From: Apostichopus japonicus
Taxonomy: Eukaryota > Echinodermata > Holothuroidea > Aspidochirotida > Stichopodidae
NCBI RefSeq assembly: GCF_037975245.1
Contig: NC_092577.1
Span: 33,800,898-33,864,897, forward strand
Length of the DNA: 64,000 bases
Direction: 5' to 3'
The position numbers and the translations under genes were made by a program. The notes beneath the pieces were generated by a model that had not been told where the DNA came from, searched no databases, and worked only from the letters and a program-made list of their open reading frames with translations. Every line of letters starts with the position of its first letter. Position 1 is the first letter of the stretch. Positions 23,445 through 34,741 of the stretch are shown piece after piece.

Positions 23445-24731
23445 TTATACTGGTTCATTAAGAACTCTATTGACACTCTGGTTATTAGTGTCGGGTCCTT
23501 GTACCATCTGATGTTCTTCACCATCGTGTATGGGTGATTCTTGAGCAGTTTTGCAAACTTTTTCTTTCTTACATTTTATAATAATTATCAATAACACAAC
23601 AACAACAATAGTAATAACAGTAACAATGACAATCCAAACAATATTATCTGAATATGACGAGTTGTCTGTCTTCTCCGTAGACGTATCTTCTTTAGAAGTA
23701 TTGGACTCTTCCGTGACGTCACCAGGATTACTCATAGTTGCATTCGTCGTTGTTTCAGGACACGTGGTATCTTCGGGTTTTAGTGTCCTAGCCAGAACTA
23801 TTTTCATGGTGACGGTATTTACACATGTCCATGTACACGATGTCCTCAATGTCTCGTCTCTCTGTATCCACTCCCTTACATCGTTAAAGGAGCAATCACA
23901 TCTGAATGGGTTACCGTCAAGTAGCAAATTATCAGTTACATTCATAAAATAAGTAATATTTGTGGCATCAGATATCTCATTATTCCTAATATCTAGTGTT
24001 TGAAGTCCCATCAACGGCTCACTACTCAAAGGTCGTGGAATGGACTGTAACCGGTTATTGGCCAAGTTTATGGTTTCAGACGAAAAGGGAAAGAGCCAGG
24101 AGTAGATGTCTAGAATCGAGTTACTGCTTAAATCCAGAATCTTTAAATGATGCAGGGGTTCTAATAATCCGTTTGGAATGCGTGTTAGTTGATTTGAATT
24201 TAGATGAAGGCGAAGAAGAGCAGACAAGTCCATGAACAAATTTGGAGATAAATCCGTCAACCGATTCTGTCCAAGAAACAAAGCTGAAAGTTTAGCCAAG
24301 TTAGAAAACGTACCTTCACTGATTTCAAGTAAATTGTTCCTGTCGAGGTGAATTTGTTCAATGGTGTCTTGAACACTGTAAAATATCGTCTCTGGTAATA
24401 TCGCGATATTATTCTGAGACAAGTCGATACTGACAACCTTTCCTAACCCTGAGAATGATCCAGGCTGAACGTCGGTTATCGCGTTGGCCAATATATCGAG
24501 ATTCTCCACGTGACGATAATGGAGAAAAGAATTGTTCGGTAGAGAGGTTATATCGTTGAATGATAAGTCGAGAACACGAGCGGCTGCACAACCGTCATGA
24601 ATCGGTATCTGATCCAGCTCTGTTTCCCTACAGTCAGCAATTCTATGTTGGCTATCGTAGAAACACTCATTCCTGCAAGTGGGACTAGAGAATGCTTCAG
24701 TCAATACTAACAACAGCCACAGAAATTGCAG
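23445..24731 (-). CDS. LRR transmembrane protein 1 (last exon)
   Basis: Extracellular leucine-rich-repeat receptor type; ligand unknown. In order: a hydrophobic leader, an N-terminal Cys cap (CRNECFYDSQHRIADC), about eight LRRs of the LxxLxLxxNxL type starting at RVLDLSFNDI, a C-terminal cap (NPFRCDCSFNDVREWI ... CTWTC), a Thr/Ser/Asn-rich stalk with N-glycosylation sequons, one transmembrane helix (IVWIVIVTVITIVVVVLLII) and a ~45-residue cytoplasmic tail. No TIR or kinase domain is present. The exon start at 24731 follows an excellent acceptor (TTTTCTTCTATCTTTGCAG). The same position is an acceptor in the paralogue at 29931-32018, so the signal-peptide start is probably in an upstream exon not identified here. 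An unspliced start at an in-frame ATG upstream of 24731 is possible, since reading through also gives a plausible signal peptide. Confidence 0.85.
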   Translation of the reverse strand: MQFLWLLLVLTEAFSSPTCRNECFYDSQHRIADCRETELDQIPIHDGCAAARVLDLSFNDITSLPNNSFLHYRHVENLDILANAITDVQPGSFSGLGKVVSIDLSQNNIAILPETIFYSVQDTIEQIHLDRNNLLEISEGTFSNLAKLSALFLGQNRLTDLSPNLFMDLSALLRLHLNSNQLTRIPNGLLEPLHHLKILDLSSNSILDIYSWLFPFSSETINLANNRLQSIPRPLSSEPLMGLQTLDIRNNEISDATNITYFMNVTDNLLLDGNPFRCDCSFNDVREWIQRDETLRTSCTWTCVNTVTMKIVLARTLKPEDTTCPETTTNATMSNPGDVTEESNTSKEDTSTEKTDNSSYSDNIVWIVIVTVITIVVVVLLIIIIKCKKEKVCKTAQESPIHDGEEHQMVQGPDTNNQSVNRVLNEPV

Positions 24732-24857
24732 CTGCAAAGATAGAAGAAAATGAAGAGAAATTGATGACATTGTTGACATCTCAGTGCAAGCATAAATGTT
24801 AATCCTTTTAATACCGTACTTGTAATGTTGTATTATAAAGTCTATTAACTCCATCAA

Positions 24858-25461
24858 ATCATATTAGTTCAACTACCAATAAACAACAAAGCATCACCAT
24901 TTATCCTTGACAAATTTGCAACACATTAATAACATGTCTTTTGAGGCCATAAAATCTTTAAGCTTTCCCAAATGAGTTTTGTGTTGTATTTAAAGGAGCT
25001 GATCTTACGGTATGCGTATTAGACTTGAAGGTCCAGTCACTTCTTCAGTAACGACTATGAGTAACGACAACTTATAATATAATGTTACAATGCATTTCTT
25101 AATGATTTAATGGATGATCTAGACTTCTCTTTATCTGGTAAAGAATGCCAGCAATGTAGCAGAACGATAACGTTAACAGTTCCTAATAATATTACTTCGA
25201 CATTTTATTGATACATGTAATTTATTACCATTGTCTTCTATAATTGTCATGAAAATTAGAGTTTGTAGCCAAGCCAATTAAAACAGTGCGGTAACATGTT
25301 ATTACACGATCGACAAACAAATGTAGCCATATTTAAAATTAAAATAATATGAGACAACTTCATTCAATTTAAATATTTAAATCAGACAATTTTGTGTGAT
25401 CACGTGGTTGAGCGTGTGCAAAACTGCGGATAACTTTCTTCTGAAGTGTGATCAATTGTTT
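24858..25461. other. Region upstream of LRR gene 1
   Basis: AT-rich DNA that should hold the missing first exon or promoter of LRR gene 1 if the splice model is right. I could not pick out a convincing exon. Confidence 0.3.
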
Positions 25462-26120
25462 TCATGTGACATTGGCTGGTTTCAAACCAAACAATATATG
25501 AGTAAATGAGGTAAAATTGAAGTCTGATAAATAGTTCTGGGAATTTTCCATAGATGGATATGCTTCGGGTTTGATAAACTTCCAACCCCTTTTGAAACCC
25601 GGCCTAGAAATATGATCAATGTGTTCACACCAGGAAAGATTAAAATCAATGTAAATAATTTTACATAGAGCCAAACGTTCCATAAATGTCGAAAAAGAAA
25701 GGGAATTGTCTGGGCCCAGAATAGAACCTTCGGGAACACCACAGAGTACATTACAAAACTCTGAATTATTACCATCGTAAGAAGTAAATTGTTTTCTATT
25801 GGAAAGATAGCTAGTAAACCAAGTGAGAGCAGGTCCCCTAATGTTGTAGTGACGAAGTATTTTTAAAAGCATAGGAAAGTGCCAAAAATGAAGTGATTAT
25901 TGCTAATAAGCAAGTACTCAATTTATCAACTGCATCAACAAGTTCCATTTCAGTAGAATAGCCAGTATAAACCATATTGACCATCACAAATAGCATCATG
26001 TTTAGCAAGAAAATTAATTACTTGGTTTTACATAAGACGTTCAGGAATTTTTGATAAACAGGGTAACACGGAAATTGGGCGATAGTTTACAAATTAATAT
26101 GATTCTCCCTTCTTAAAACG
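25462..26120 (-). pseudogene. Non-LTR retrotransposon reverse transcriptase relic
   Basis: Minus-strand reading, across frame breaks, gives fragments diagnostic of Jockey/CR1-type reverse transcriptases. NYRPISVLPCLSKIPERLM lies at about 26085-26035. Next come INFLAKHDAICDGQYG and then GPALTWFTSYLSNRKQF ... GVPEGSILGP near 25800-25720. The segment carrying the catalytic aspartates is deleted, and the reading resumes with WCEHIDHISRP...GWKFIK and a degenerate C-terminal stretch. Stops, frameshifts and the internal deletion make it inactive. It lies between the two LRR genes, on the same strand. Clade assignment is tentative. Confidence 0.8.
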
Positions 26121-28081
26121 TACTTACAAGTAGGTTACTATGCCTATGCGGTTATAAGGGCTACATACTGTACCTATGACTCATATTTACAGTTTAGATT
26201 GCAGCAATGACACTATAATACATAAACAGTAGAAAGTAGTGAAAATACTTACAACTTCCATTTTGTCCAAGTATAGGCTATAAGCCTATAACGTATATAA
26301 CGAGGTATATACGGTATATACGGTACCAGTTTTAAGATAGCTGCTTTAGGCTGTTTGTGGTAAGGTGAACTTCGAACTCAATAGAAGATTTTAAGATATC
26401 ATTAGATGCGTGTTACAAGTTCCAGTGCGATGTTTGTTTTGTTTTTGATAATTCGTATTTGAAATTTGAATAGAGATAACTAAACATAAAATCGAAAGTC
26501 AACATTGTGACGTAAAATACCACGTGACAAAATATGACATAGGTGATAATATACGTCCCTTAAACCACGAACTTACAGTCCTCTACTCGAACTTATAGTT
26601 CTCTACCTCGAACAGTAATATTTGGCATATATTCCTCCCCAGCCCACTCCTCTATGCAATCCTCCATGCACGGTCTGACAGAGTGTTATTTATGGAGGCA
26701 GTTTGCGATGCGTGTAAGAACAGCGTCAAGTTCTCGGCATAAGGTTGGTAGAGGGATCGAAATTCACAAAACAGACTCGAAGGAGTCTACGAAAGGCGGA
26801 GAACTGGGTGAAGATATTAACGTTTTTCTCATGAATATTCTATTTGTCGAAAATATCAAGACGTTGTTGCATCATTGGTAACAGCTGCAACTTAAATAGC
26901 CCCCTTAAATCTTGGGTTAAAGTGTCATCGTTAAAAGCTGTCAAAATTACACAGTTTATTATTGTGTGCACAATATTGCTATGTTTTATGAGCATGGGTG
27001 AATTTAATATAAATAATGCCAGCTATCTGCAGAACTTACGTTCCTTCGGCGTCATAAATGCTTTATTTTTGTTATCTTTTTGTTGTTATATTGGAGTGCA
27101 GCTTATATACATCGTCACCTATAATATTTTGCCACGTGTTTTAGGTTTGATTAGCTCCATGATGTTACGGTATCACTATTCAAATTTCAGATAAGAATTA
27201 TTCAAAACATATCACTCAATGCTTCAGCTTCCGGGGGGGGGGGGGGAGATGGGGGGGGGGGGTAACAAGGGCTCGGAGATAAACATCCCATAGAATGTTA
27301 AAGTCAACCTTCTCTCTTTATGCGTTATTGGGTTTCTTAAGATGCTGCTGCTCCCGGGGACCAACCCCAACCCACCACCTGTACTCACAACCAATAATAA
27401 TGTACATATGTGTAGAACAAATTGTCGCTTTTGTTGGCTGACTTTTCGAAACGTTTCTCGGCCAATCACTAAAGTCGTTCTCAATAAGAGCTAGTCAGTC
27501 TGGAATTCGCACTGCCTCCCACCCTCCCTTGAAAAATTTCAAAAGTATGTCCCTGCTTACAGCGTGTTATATCCTAGATGAGTTGATTTTTTTGGCCATT
27601 TTATCATTTTGGTATGCGCGACATGGCCAAGTGTTGTTACTGGATATGTATTGAGCCTATTGGACACTGTGTGGCTATAAAACCCACGCCGAGGCATGTG
27701 ACCTACCAAGTTTGAAGTCCATCGGCTATGATACGGATTATATATTAAGGAGTAGTTCGCGAAATGTGAGATAGCTATAGACTGGAAGGTGACTTAAATT
27801 CTGACTTTGCTCAAATACTGCAGAAAATAATGCGTTACATGCATTTTAGCGCGAAAGGACTGCGCTCTTGGGCTTACAGCAAATGGGGAGAGAATTTCTC
27901 ATTTTGGAATAGCTTATACAAAAAACAACATGATGAAAGAAAATATATTTGTTTTACTTTTTTATTTTCCCGGTGATTTTTAGTACAAATCTGCAAAGAC
28001 TTGACTTAAATAACTTATTAACAGTAATCCCTTGCAAGTGATATTACAAAATGTTGAAGGAGCAAAGACATTCTAGGCTAT
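26121..28081. other. Intergenic DNA between LRR genes
   Basis: No gene recognised. Poly-G runs at 27232-27262 could form a quadruplex. Small ORFs here lack any recognisable domain or splice support. Confidence 0.35.
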
Positions 28082-28205
28082 TACGTGATTCGAGCCAGAG
28101 ACCTCATGACTACTAGACCAGTGTTCTACCAACTGTACTATCCAGCCCTATACAACCACTTCAATGCTGGGCTATCTTCGTTGTATATTTACTTGTAAGA
28201 GATTT
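28082..28205 (-). mobile_element. tRNA-derived SINE
   Basis: On the minus strand, GGGCTGGATAGTACAGTTGG contains a good A box (TAGTACAGTTGG), and CTGGCTCGAATCACG, 45 bases on, resembles a B box and T-loop. A leader upstream of the head (AGCCCAGCATTGAAGTGG) is shared with 22433-22500. Too degenerate for a functional tRNA. Confidence 0.55.
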
Positions 28206-29346
28206 CTGTTATAAATTAGCATAGCTAATCACTGTTTAAAAACAAAACAAAAGGCGAGAGTATTAAGCTGCGATAAAAGTAAATCACTTAGATATACATA
28301 CAAAGCCAATGCATGAAAGCAATATGCAAAAATTTAAAGGAAAGAGTTATATGTTACTATTAGAATTTTATTGAATGCAAGTAAAACACGACTTTATTCG
28401 TCTTTTAAAAAAAATATAATTTGCACTTTAATCAGCTGTATGGTGAAGTATAAAATGTCATCAAAGCTATACATATCCCTTCCCGATCCATCTTTGGATA
28501 TGCTAAAAATATCAAAATTGGTCACCAATATATATGATCTTGTTTCATACATAAACTTCATGTGAATTATTCCTCACCTCCCGCCTCCATTTGATACTTG
28601 ATTCTACAAGTTTCACCATTCTCCAAATCTTTGTCGGACTAATTCGAAGCTGTAAAATCGCTTTTAAGTAAGTTATTCCCTAAACCGTTTAGCAACATGA
28701 GGATTTTGAAATATGGTGAATTTGTTTTCGTATAGTTGCCAGTTTTAGTTCACAAAAAGCCATCTCAGCCTTCTGTTGTTATTTTGACAATAGTGATAAA
28801 TTTCAAAATACCAAATCTCCCGCCGCATTTCTCCAAAATGAAATCTGAATGAAAATTAGTGTTCAAAATTTCAGTATTTAAAACAATTGTGGCAAGTCTT
28901 GTTTTTTCAAAGTGTACAAAATCACTTCGACTGGGTATTATAATTATTATTGATTCGATTAAGAAGGGTTCACGATTTATTACAAATTGGGTTCAAATAG
29001 GTGAAAACTCTGGTACGGCATGACGGTCTAAAAGTTACGAAAAGTTGTAATTATTTCAAGAGTTCAATGAAGTGAAACTTTGTGAGTGAAAGAAAGTCTT
29101 AAACGCTGCATGTGAAGGAGGAAAGAGTTAAAGCTTTAATGAGATAAACTTGTAAGAACAAAAACCAATAGGCAACCCCCTCCCCCCAAATGGGGTAGGG
29201 AGAGGGGTGGGAAGAAAGTAATATATAATTCTTGAACATGGTATCTTTCTAATATAAACAGTCCTGACAAACTGATGTTATAAAGAAAAACAGCAGTAAG
29301 TTATTTCATTTGCTCTAATGATTAGATTAGCTTAGATGTGAAAATT
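28206..29346. other. Intergenic DNA, no feature recognised
   Basis: AT-rich. Short C/G runs at 29176-29211. Nothing coding or structural seen. Confidence 0.35.
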
Positions 29347-29478
29347 GATCAGAAAGTAGTACTGTATTTTCAAAAGAACCAGAGTTAAGTACATTTCGAT
29401 ACATTTTGAGTTGATCAGAAAGTAGTACTGTATTTTCAAAAGAACCAGAGTTAAGTACATTTCGATACATTTTGAGTT
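29347..29478 (+). repeat. 66-bp perfect tandem duplication
   Basis: Two adjacent copies of a 66-bp unit starting GATCAGAAAGTAGTACTG. They appear identical over the full unit, so the duplication is recent. Confidence 0.9.
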
Positions 29479-29930
29479 GATATAAACATGAAAACATCGA
29501 GTTAAATCAAACAAAGATTGAAATTAACATGTTTCACCATGTTTTCATGAGAAAAATATCTTGAATAATTTCAGTAAAGTGTATTTCATAGAAAGCGAGT
29601 TATAATGGTGTCTTGATCCTGGCGTACCGTTATCCAGAGGTGTCGAGCACCGGGTCGCGCCTCTTATGATAAGTATATTTATGAAAATGACTGAGGAACA
29701 TTAGTATTTAAACCAAATTTCCTGGGCCCTTTATTGACCTCTGAGCTACAGTATAGCCTGTGGCAATATGAATATAATCACAAAGCCTCACTATAAACAC
29801 CTTTATAAGCAGTTGCGAACAGTTGAGACAATTTTTTTAAAGCTGTATTTTTGCGATACCCCTTCAAATCAACTCCTGACAACCTAACGGTACGTACAAT
29901 ATTGTATACAGAGCAATTAACGTTTCCTTG

Positions 29931-32018
29931 TCAGCATTTTGAACTGGTTTGGTCTGAATTATCAGTGGAGTCACCCATCAACTTAATTCCAACCGATGTA
30001 GTTTTACCTTTTTCTGTGAAGCTTACATTAAGTTGTGTGGATGGTGGACTTTTGACAAAACTTTCATTAAGCTCGTTTTCCCGCGTATAATTTTCATCAT
30101 CATGCAGCTTATTTTCAGTGATGTGAACCAAACCATCAATTTCACCTGAATGGTCATCATTGCCGTTCTTAATGTCCCTATCAGCGCCACCACCGAAGAC
30201 GAGCTTCTTCCGGGGCTTTTCAGAAGAAGAGTTGTTTTCGATTTCTTTGTTGTTCTTATCTTGAGGTGTCCTCTTGCGAAGCCCATTTGCACCAATGTTA
30301 GATGGACTCTTGGCTTCAGAATTTGGGTATCCTGTGTTCTTGCTTTCCTTATTTGGTGTCCTCTTGCGAATCCCATTTGCACCAATTTTAGATGGACTCT
30401 TGGCTTCAGAATTTGGGTATCCTGTGTTCTTGCTTTCCTTATTTGGGGTCCTCTTTCTACATCCATTTGTACCCTCTGTGGGTGGACTCTTGGTTTGAAA
30501 ACTTTGATCGATTTTACTTTCTTTCTCACTGAGGTTGTTTTCTGTTAGGTTTACCACCAATTTTTTAGCCTTCATGCCGCCTGATGTTCTGTTGTTGCCA
30601 GTTGTACGTGGCGTCTCGACATCTGACATCTCAGTTTTATTATCACTCGATCGTCTCGGAGAGCTGTAATCTTGCATTCGACTGACGGCTTTCTTTAACA
30701 GTGTTGGGGTCTTGCGGGATTGAATGATTGCTTCTGTCAGTTTTTCAATTCTTTTGTTTGTTTGGCAGAGACAGATGGCAAGAATAACTGTGAAAAATGT
30801 CAAAAAAAACAAAAAAACGAAGACAACCACAATAACAAGGGGAACAGCCCAACCATCCAACATTGATATGAAGGTATGATGGGTGACATTAATGTTATGT
30901 GACACCGGGGGAATCTGTTCCCATTGCATTTTCCAAATTACATGATTTCCCTTCGAAGGTTTGACCGTAGTCTTCATGACGTCATCGGCGGGTTTAATCG
31001 TATGTGTTTTCGACGTTGTTGTTTCAGGACACATGGTATCTTCGGGAGTTAGGTCTTTAGCCAAGACTGTTTCGTTAGTAACTGGGTGTATACATGTCCA
31101 AGTGCAAGCATCACGTGACGTCTCGTCCCTCTGTATCCACTCCCGCACATCATCGAAGGAGCAATCACAACTGAATGGGTTACCATCAAGTAATAACTTA
31201 TCAGTTACATTAATGAAATAAGTAATATTAGTGGCGTCAGATATCTCATTATTCCTAATATCTAGTGTTTGAAGTCCCATCAACGGCTCACTACTCAAAG
31301 GTCGTGGAATGGACTGTAACCGGTTATTGGCCAAAGTTATGGTTTCAGAGCATAATGCAATATCAAACAACTTTGGTGAAACTTCTACAATTGAGTTACT
31401 GCTCAAATCAAGAATCTTTAAATGATGCAGGGGTTCTAATAAACCGTTTGGTATGCGTGTTAGTTGATTTGAATTGAGATGAATGCGAAGAAGAGCAGAC
31501 AAGTCCATGAACAAATTTGGAGATAAATCCGTCAACATATTCTGTCCAAGAAACAAAGCTGAAAGTTTAGTCAAGTTAGAAAACGTACCTTCACTGATTT
31601 CAAGTAAATTGTTCCTGTCGAGGTGAATTTGTTCAATGGTGTCTTGAACACTGTAAAATATCGTCTCTGGTAATATCGCGATATTATTCTGAGACAAGTC
31701 GATACTGACAACCTTTCCTAACCCTGAGAATGATCCAGGCTGAACGTCGGTTATCACGTTGGACGATATATCGAGATTCTCCACGTGGCGATAATGGAGA
31801 AAAGAATTGTTCGGCAGAGAGGTTATCACGTTGAATGATAAGTCAAGAACACGAGCTGCTACACAACCGTGATGTGACGGTAACCGGTCCAGTTCTGATT
31901 CACTGCAGTCAGCGATACTATACTGGCTGTCGTAGAAACACTCATTCTTGCAAGAAGGGCTGGCGAATCCATCAGAAGCCAACAGTTGAATCAGAAACAC
32001 AGCCACCAATATGTTTTC
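29931..32018 (-). CDS. LRR transmembrane protein 2 with long cytoplasmic tail (last exon)
   Basis: Paralogue of the LRR gene at 23445-24731, on the same strand. N-cap CKNECFYDSQYSIADC, about eight LRRs and C-cap NPFSCDCSFDDVREWI are followed by a short stalk, one transmembrane helix (about VPLVIVVVFVFLFFLTFFTV) and a ~280-residue Lys/Ser/Asn-rich cytoplasmic tail with no known domain. The tail contains a 30-residue repeat (units ending RKRTP), two near-perfect copies plus a diverged one, encoded at about 30268-30500. No start ATG precedes the LRRs in this frame, and an acceptor CTCCCTCTTTATTACAG ends at 32019. This is therefore a 3' exon whose start codon lies upstream, not located. Ectodomain DNA is almost identical to gene 1 over long stretches while stalk, helix and tail are unrelated, so the two probably share a ligand-binding surface but signal differently. 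Confidence 0.87.
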   Translation of the reverse strand, partial: ENILVAVFLIQLLASDGFASPSCKNECFYDSQYSIADCSESELDRLPSHHGCVAARVLDLSFNVITSLPNNSFLHYRHVENLDISSNVITDVQPGSFSGLGKVVSIDLSQNNIAILPETIFYSVQDTIEQIHLDRNNLLEISEGTFSNLTKLSALFLGQNMLTDLSPNLFMDLSALLRIHLNSNQLTRIPNGLLEPLHHLKILDLSSNSIVEVSPKLFDIALCSETITLANNRLQSIPRPLSSEPLMGLQTLDIRNNEISDATNITYFINVTDKLLLDGNPFSCDCSFDDVREWIQRDETSRDACTWTCIHPVTNETVLAKDLTPEDTMCPETTTSKTHTIKPADDVMKTTVKPSKGNHVIWKMQWEQIPPVSHNINVTHHTFISMLDGWAVPLVIVVVFVFLFFLTFFTVILAICLCQTNKRIEKLTEAIIQSRKTPTLLKKAVSRMQDYSSPRRSSDNKTEMSDVETPRTTGNNRTSGGMKAKKLVVNLTENNLSEKESKIDQSFQTKSPPTEGTNGCRKRTPNKESKNTGYPNSEAKSPSKIGANGIRKRTPNKESKNTGYPNSEAKSPSNIGANGLRKRTPQDKNNKEIENNSSSEKPRKKLVFGGGADRDIKNGNDDHSGEIDGLVHITENKLHDDENYTRENELNESFVKSPPSTQLNVSFTEKGKTTSVGIKLMGDSTDNSDQTSSKC

Positions 32019-32289
32019 CTGTAATAAAGAGGGAGGTAATAAAAGTAAATTATGTCGCTGCAATTAGGTATCTTACATAAAGACTTCAATCCCTAAATCC
32101 AACCAGTTAGATAAGAAATCTAATACATCTGACAAGTGCACTGTAGCCTAAGTATATTGATATTTTTTTTTTTACTGTAGGTGGTTTCTGCCATTTAAGG
32201 AATATAACCTTTGGAAACAGGTTTGGTGCATTTTGTTGCGTTTCTTAGGAACTGAGCGGGATACCAAGATGGGAGTTGGACCAAACTTT

Positions 32290-32645
32290 TTTTTTTTAAC
32301 TTGTTCCGTGGTATTTATTTTTACTTAAAAAAAACGCCACAATACAAAAATGTATTGATTGTGGTTTCGGTGATGTGACATGAGCAGTTTCCCTCATGAA
32401 TCTGACGTAATGCAATATCATGTTTACAAGGTTTTCACAATTTTAAATCATGTTGACCCCAAATGGCCTTTGACCTCCACCAAAAACAATAGGCTTCTTG
32501 TACTCAATGTGGTCCTTCTACACACCAAATATGAAGTTGCCTCAACCTTCGTGTTTTATCGTGTTTACAAGCTGCGCGTCACAAACACACACACACGCCA
32601 TCATGAATGAAAGGTTACGATTATCATCGAACCAAAAACTGAACG
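32290..32645 (+). repeat. Dispersed repeat, copy 1
   Basis: Shares several long motifs with 62835-63455, including AATCTGACGTAATG, CAAAAACAATAGGCTTCTTG and the end CGCCATCATGAATG...GGTTACGATTATCATCGAA. Only one internal unit is present here, against about three in the other copy. A short CA run lies at 32584-32597. Confidence 0.7.
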
Positions 32646-33567
32646 TAGACTAAACAGCTTGTTAATGATGTCTTTAGGCACAAAATCAAGTTTGATATGT
32701 TGTAGGCCATTGACATATACTGCCATCACTTATCAGTCCAGGTTGGTTATAACGTCTGTACTGGTCACTATTACGTTTGGAGGAATGACCCTCTGCAGGT
32801 TGGTCAGTAAATGTGACTGGCCTATATTGTCTACAGTAATGCACTGTTAGGGCATATATATGCAACACCTAACTTTTTTGCAACACACTGAAAATATGTC
32901 AATGACAAACTGTATCATGTTGATTGTCATCCCAGGGCGAGTGTAATGTTTACATTTCTATGTTTTGGTTTAGTTACTGAAATTTATAAAATAATGGATT
33001 AAGATTGAGCCTAGACCATCAATTAAGCCTTGAAGGGTATTCCACATTACGAGAGGAAGATATATTGTACTGGTCAGTCAAAAACATATTTACCCCTGAA
33101 ATATCCTACGAATTGTAGAAATAGCCCTAACCAAATTAACAAACACACAATTATCACATATATGTTATTTGGACTTGTGTTCAAGTCATATATAAAGTCA
33201 AATATAAATATATTTATATTATAAAGTCAAAAAATAAATATAAAGTCAAAAGTTCAAGTCAAATCATATATAAATTCAAACTGAATTTCGACTTTTCTTA
33301 CAGCTGACGGATTTTGCATTTGACGGTTGGGTTGTATTCTCTTTTAAATATTGTTGTACATCCTTAACAGTTCTGTCCATCCAAACTAGTGTGATGATTA
33401 TGTCTGTGATCGTTTGATGATTGTAGTGTAGTATCAAATAAACGGTAAATAAGGGGGCGGGGGTTGCTGGAGGGAACTAGACAGTGAAATTGAAAGATCG
33501 TTTTTAATGTAACTGACATCTCTTTTCGTCGCTAACTGTACGGTAGGCCTACCACTTTTGATTATCC
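32646..33567. other. Intergenic DNA, no gene recognised
   Basis: AT-rich. Short direct repeats of TATAAAGTCAAA type occur at 33190-33270. Nothing coding recognised. Confidence 0.35.
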
Positions 33568-33579
33568 CAGGAATAAATT

Positions 33580-34130
33580 TACCTCAAATTTACCGAGGTA
33601 ACATACCACACTTTTACCCCGGGCGGTAAAACCGGGGTAAAAACGCGGTAAATTTGTTGTACATTACCGCGGTGTTTTGGCCCTATGGACGCCGTAAACC
33701 GCAGTAAATTACCACAAATTTACCATGGTTTTACCTCACTTTTACCGCAATTTACCACGGTGTTACCATACTTTTACCGCGCTTTTACAACACTTTTACT
33801 ACGCTTTTACCCCAAATTTACCGTTCTTTTACCCCAATTTTACCGTATATTTACCACGCTTTTCCCTTAGTTTTACCTCAATTTACCATATTTTACCACA
33901 GTTTACCATTCTTTTACCCCAATTTTACCCTAGATTGACCACGCATTTACTACACTTTTACCCTAAATTTACCACATTTTTACCATTCTTTTACCCCAAT
34001 GTTACCGTAGATTTACCACGCTTTTACCTTAGTTTTACCTCAATTTAGCATACTTTTACCCCAATTTTACCGTAGATTTACTACACTTTTACCTTAGTTT
34101 TACCTCAGTTTACCATGATTTTACACTAAT
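33580..34130. repeat. Left TTTTACC array
   Basis: Irregular repeats of TTTTACC separated by short AT spacers (CTTTTACC, AATTTTACC, ATTTACCACG), with TTACCGCGGTG-type palindromes at the left edge. Phe/Thr/Tyr-rich ORFs here are repeat artefacts. Confidence 0.85.
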
Positions 34131-34445
34131 TGTAGGAGTTTTACCTAACATTGAGCATGATTTTGTCCTAACTTCAATCAGCATGTACACCATATATTTC
34201 TTTGAATTTCACCCATCAGTGTACTGTATCATAATTTGGCTATATGCATTTACCCTTATTGTAATGGTTGTATGCCTGACATGTAAGTCCTCAGTTGTAG
34301 AATGCAACAGTTTTTAATTCATCAAATCCATGGAGGTTTCACACATGAGAAAGCTTTGTTGAATTTCAATTACCCTAGATAGTCTGATTCCTGACTCTCT
34401 TCTTTTGACTTAATTGGTAGTCCAGATTGGACTTTTGATCTCTGA

Positions 34446-34711
34446 TTGTTCTCAAAGACTTGTTTTAAAACGAAAGAGTACTGTGATCATCATCATATCA
34501 TATACATCGTATTACGCTTCCACCCGAAGGTGCTTCAGCAGACTAAGGAAATCCTTAGTCGGAAATTATTGAGGTTCCAAGTTTTTGTGTGCGTGGAAAG
34601 ACACCGGCGAATCTCGCCTTCTCTTTTCGAATAGTGCCCTGAAGTAACGAGGCAGGGGTGTGTAGTCCTGCTCCCGGGACCGCAATTCAACGTCCCCTCC
34701 GAAGGACGTGA
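34446..34711 (+). other. Retroelement-tail-like segment
   Basis: Holds a perfect hairpin GACTAAGGA-AA-TCCTTAGTC near 34541-34560, followed by GGAAATT. The arrangement recalls the hairpin-then-GAAAC tails at 8737 and 56437, but the sequence differs. No reverse transcriptase is visible. Confidence 0.3.
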
Positions 34712-34741
34712 GTACCGTATGGCAAGCCGTTTTACTTTTTA

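Noticed and set aside
28082-28145. Functional tRNA gene on the minus strand
   Set aside because: A and B boxes are recognisable but the acceptor and anticodon stems do not pair; it is a SINE head.
30150-30548. Plus-strand 132-codon ORF with Cys/Trp-rich repeats
   Set aside because: Antisense shadow of the repetitive cytoplasmic tail of LRR protein 2.
33685-34048. Phe/Thr/Tyr/Leu-rich ORFs
   Set aside because: Translation of the TTTTACC array inside a transposable element.
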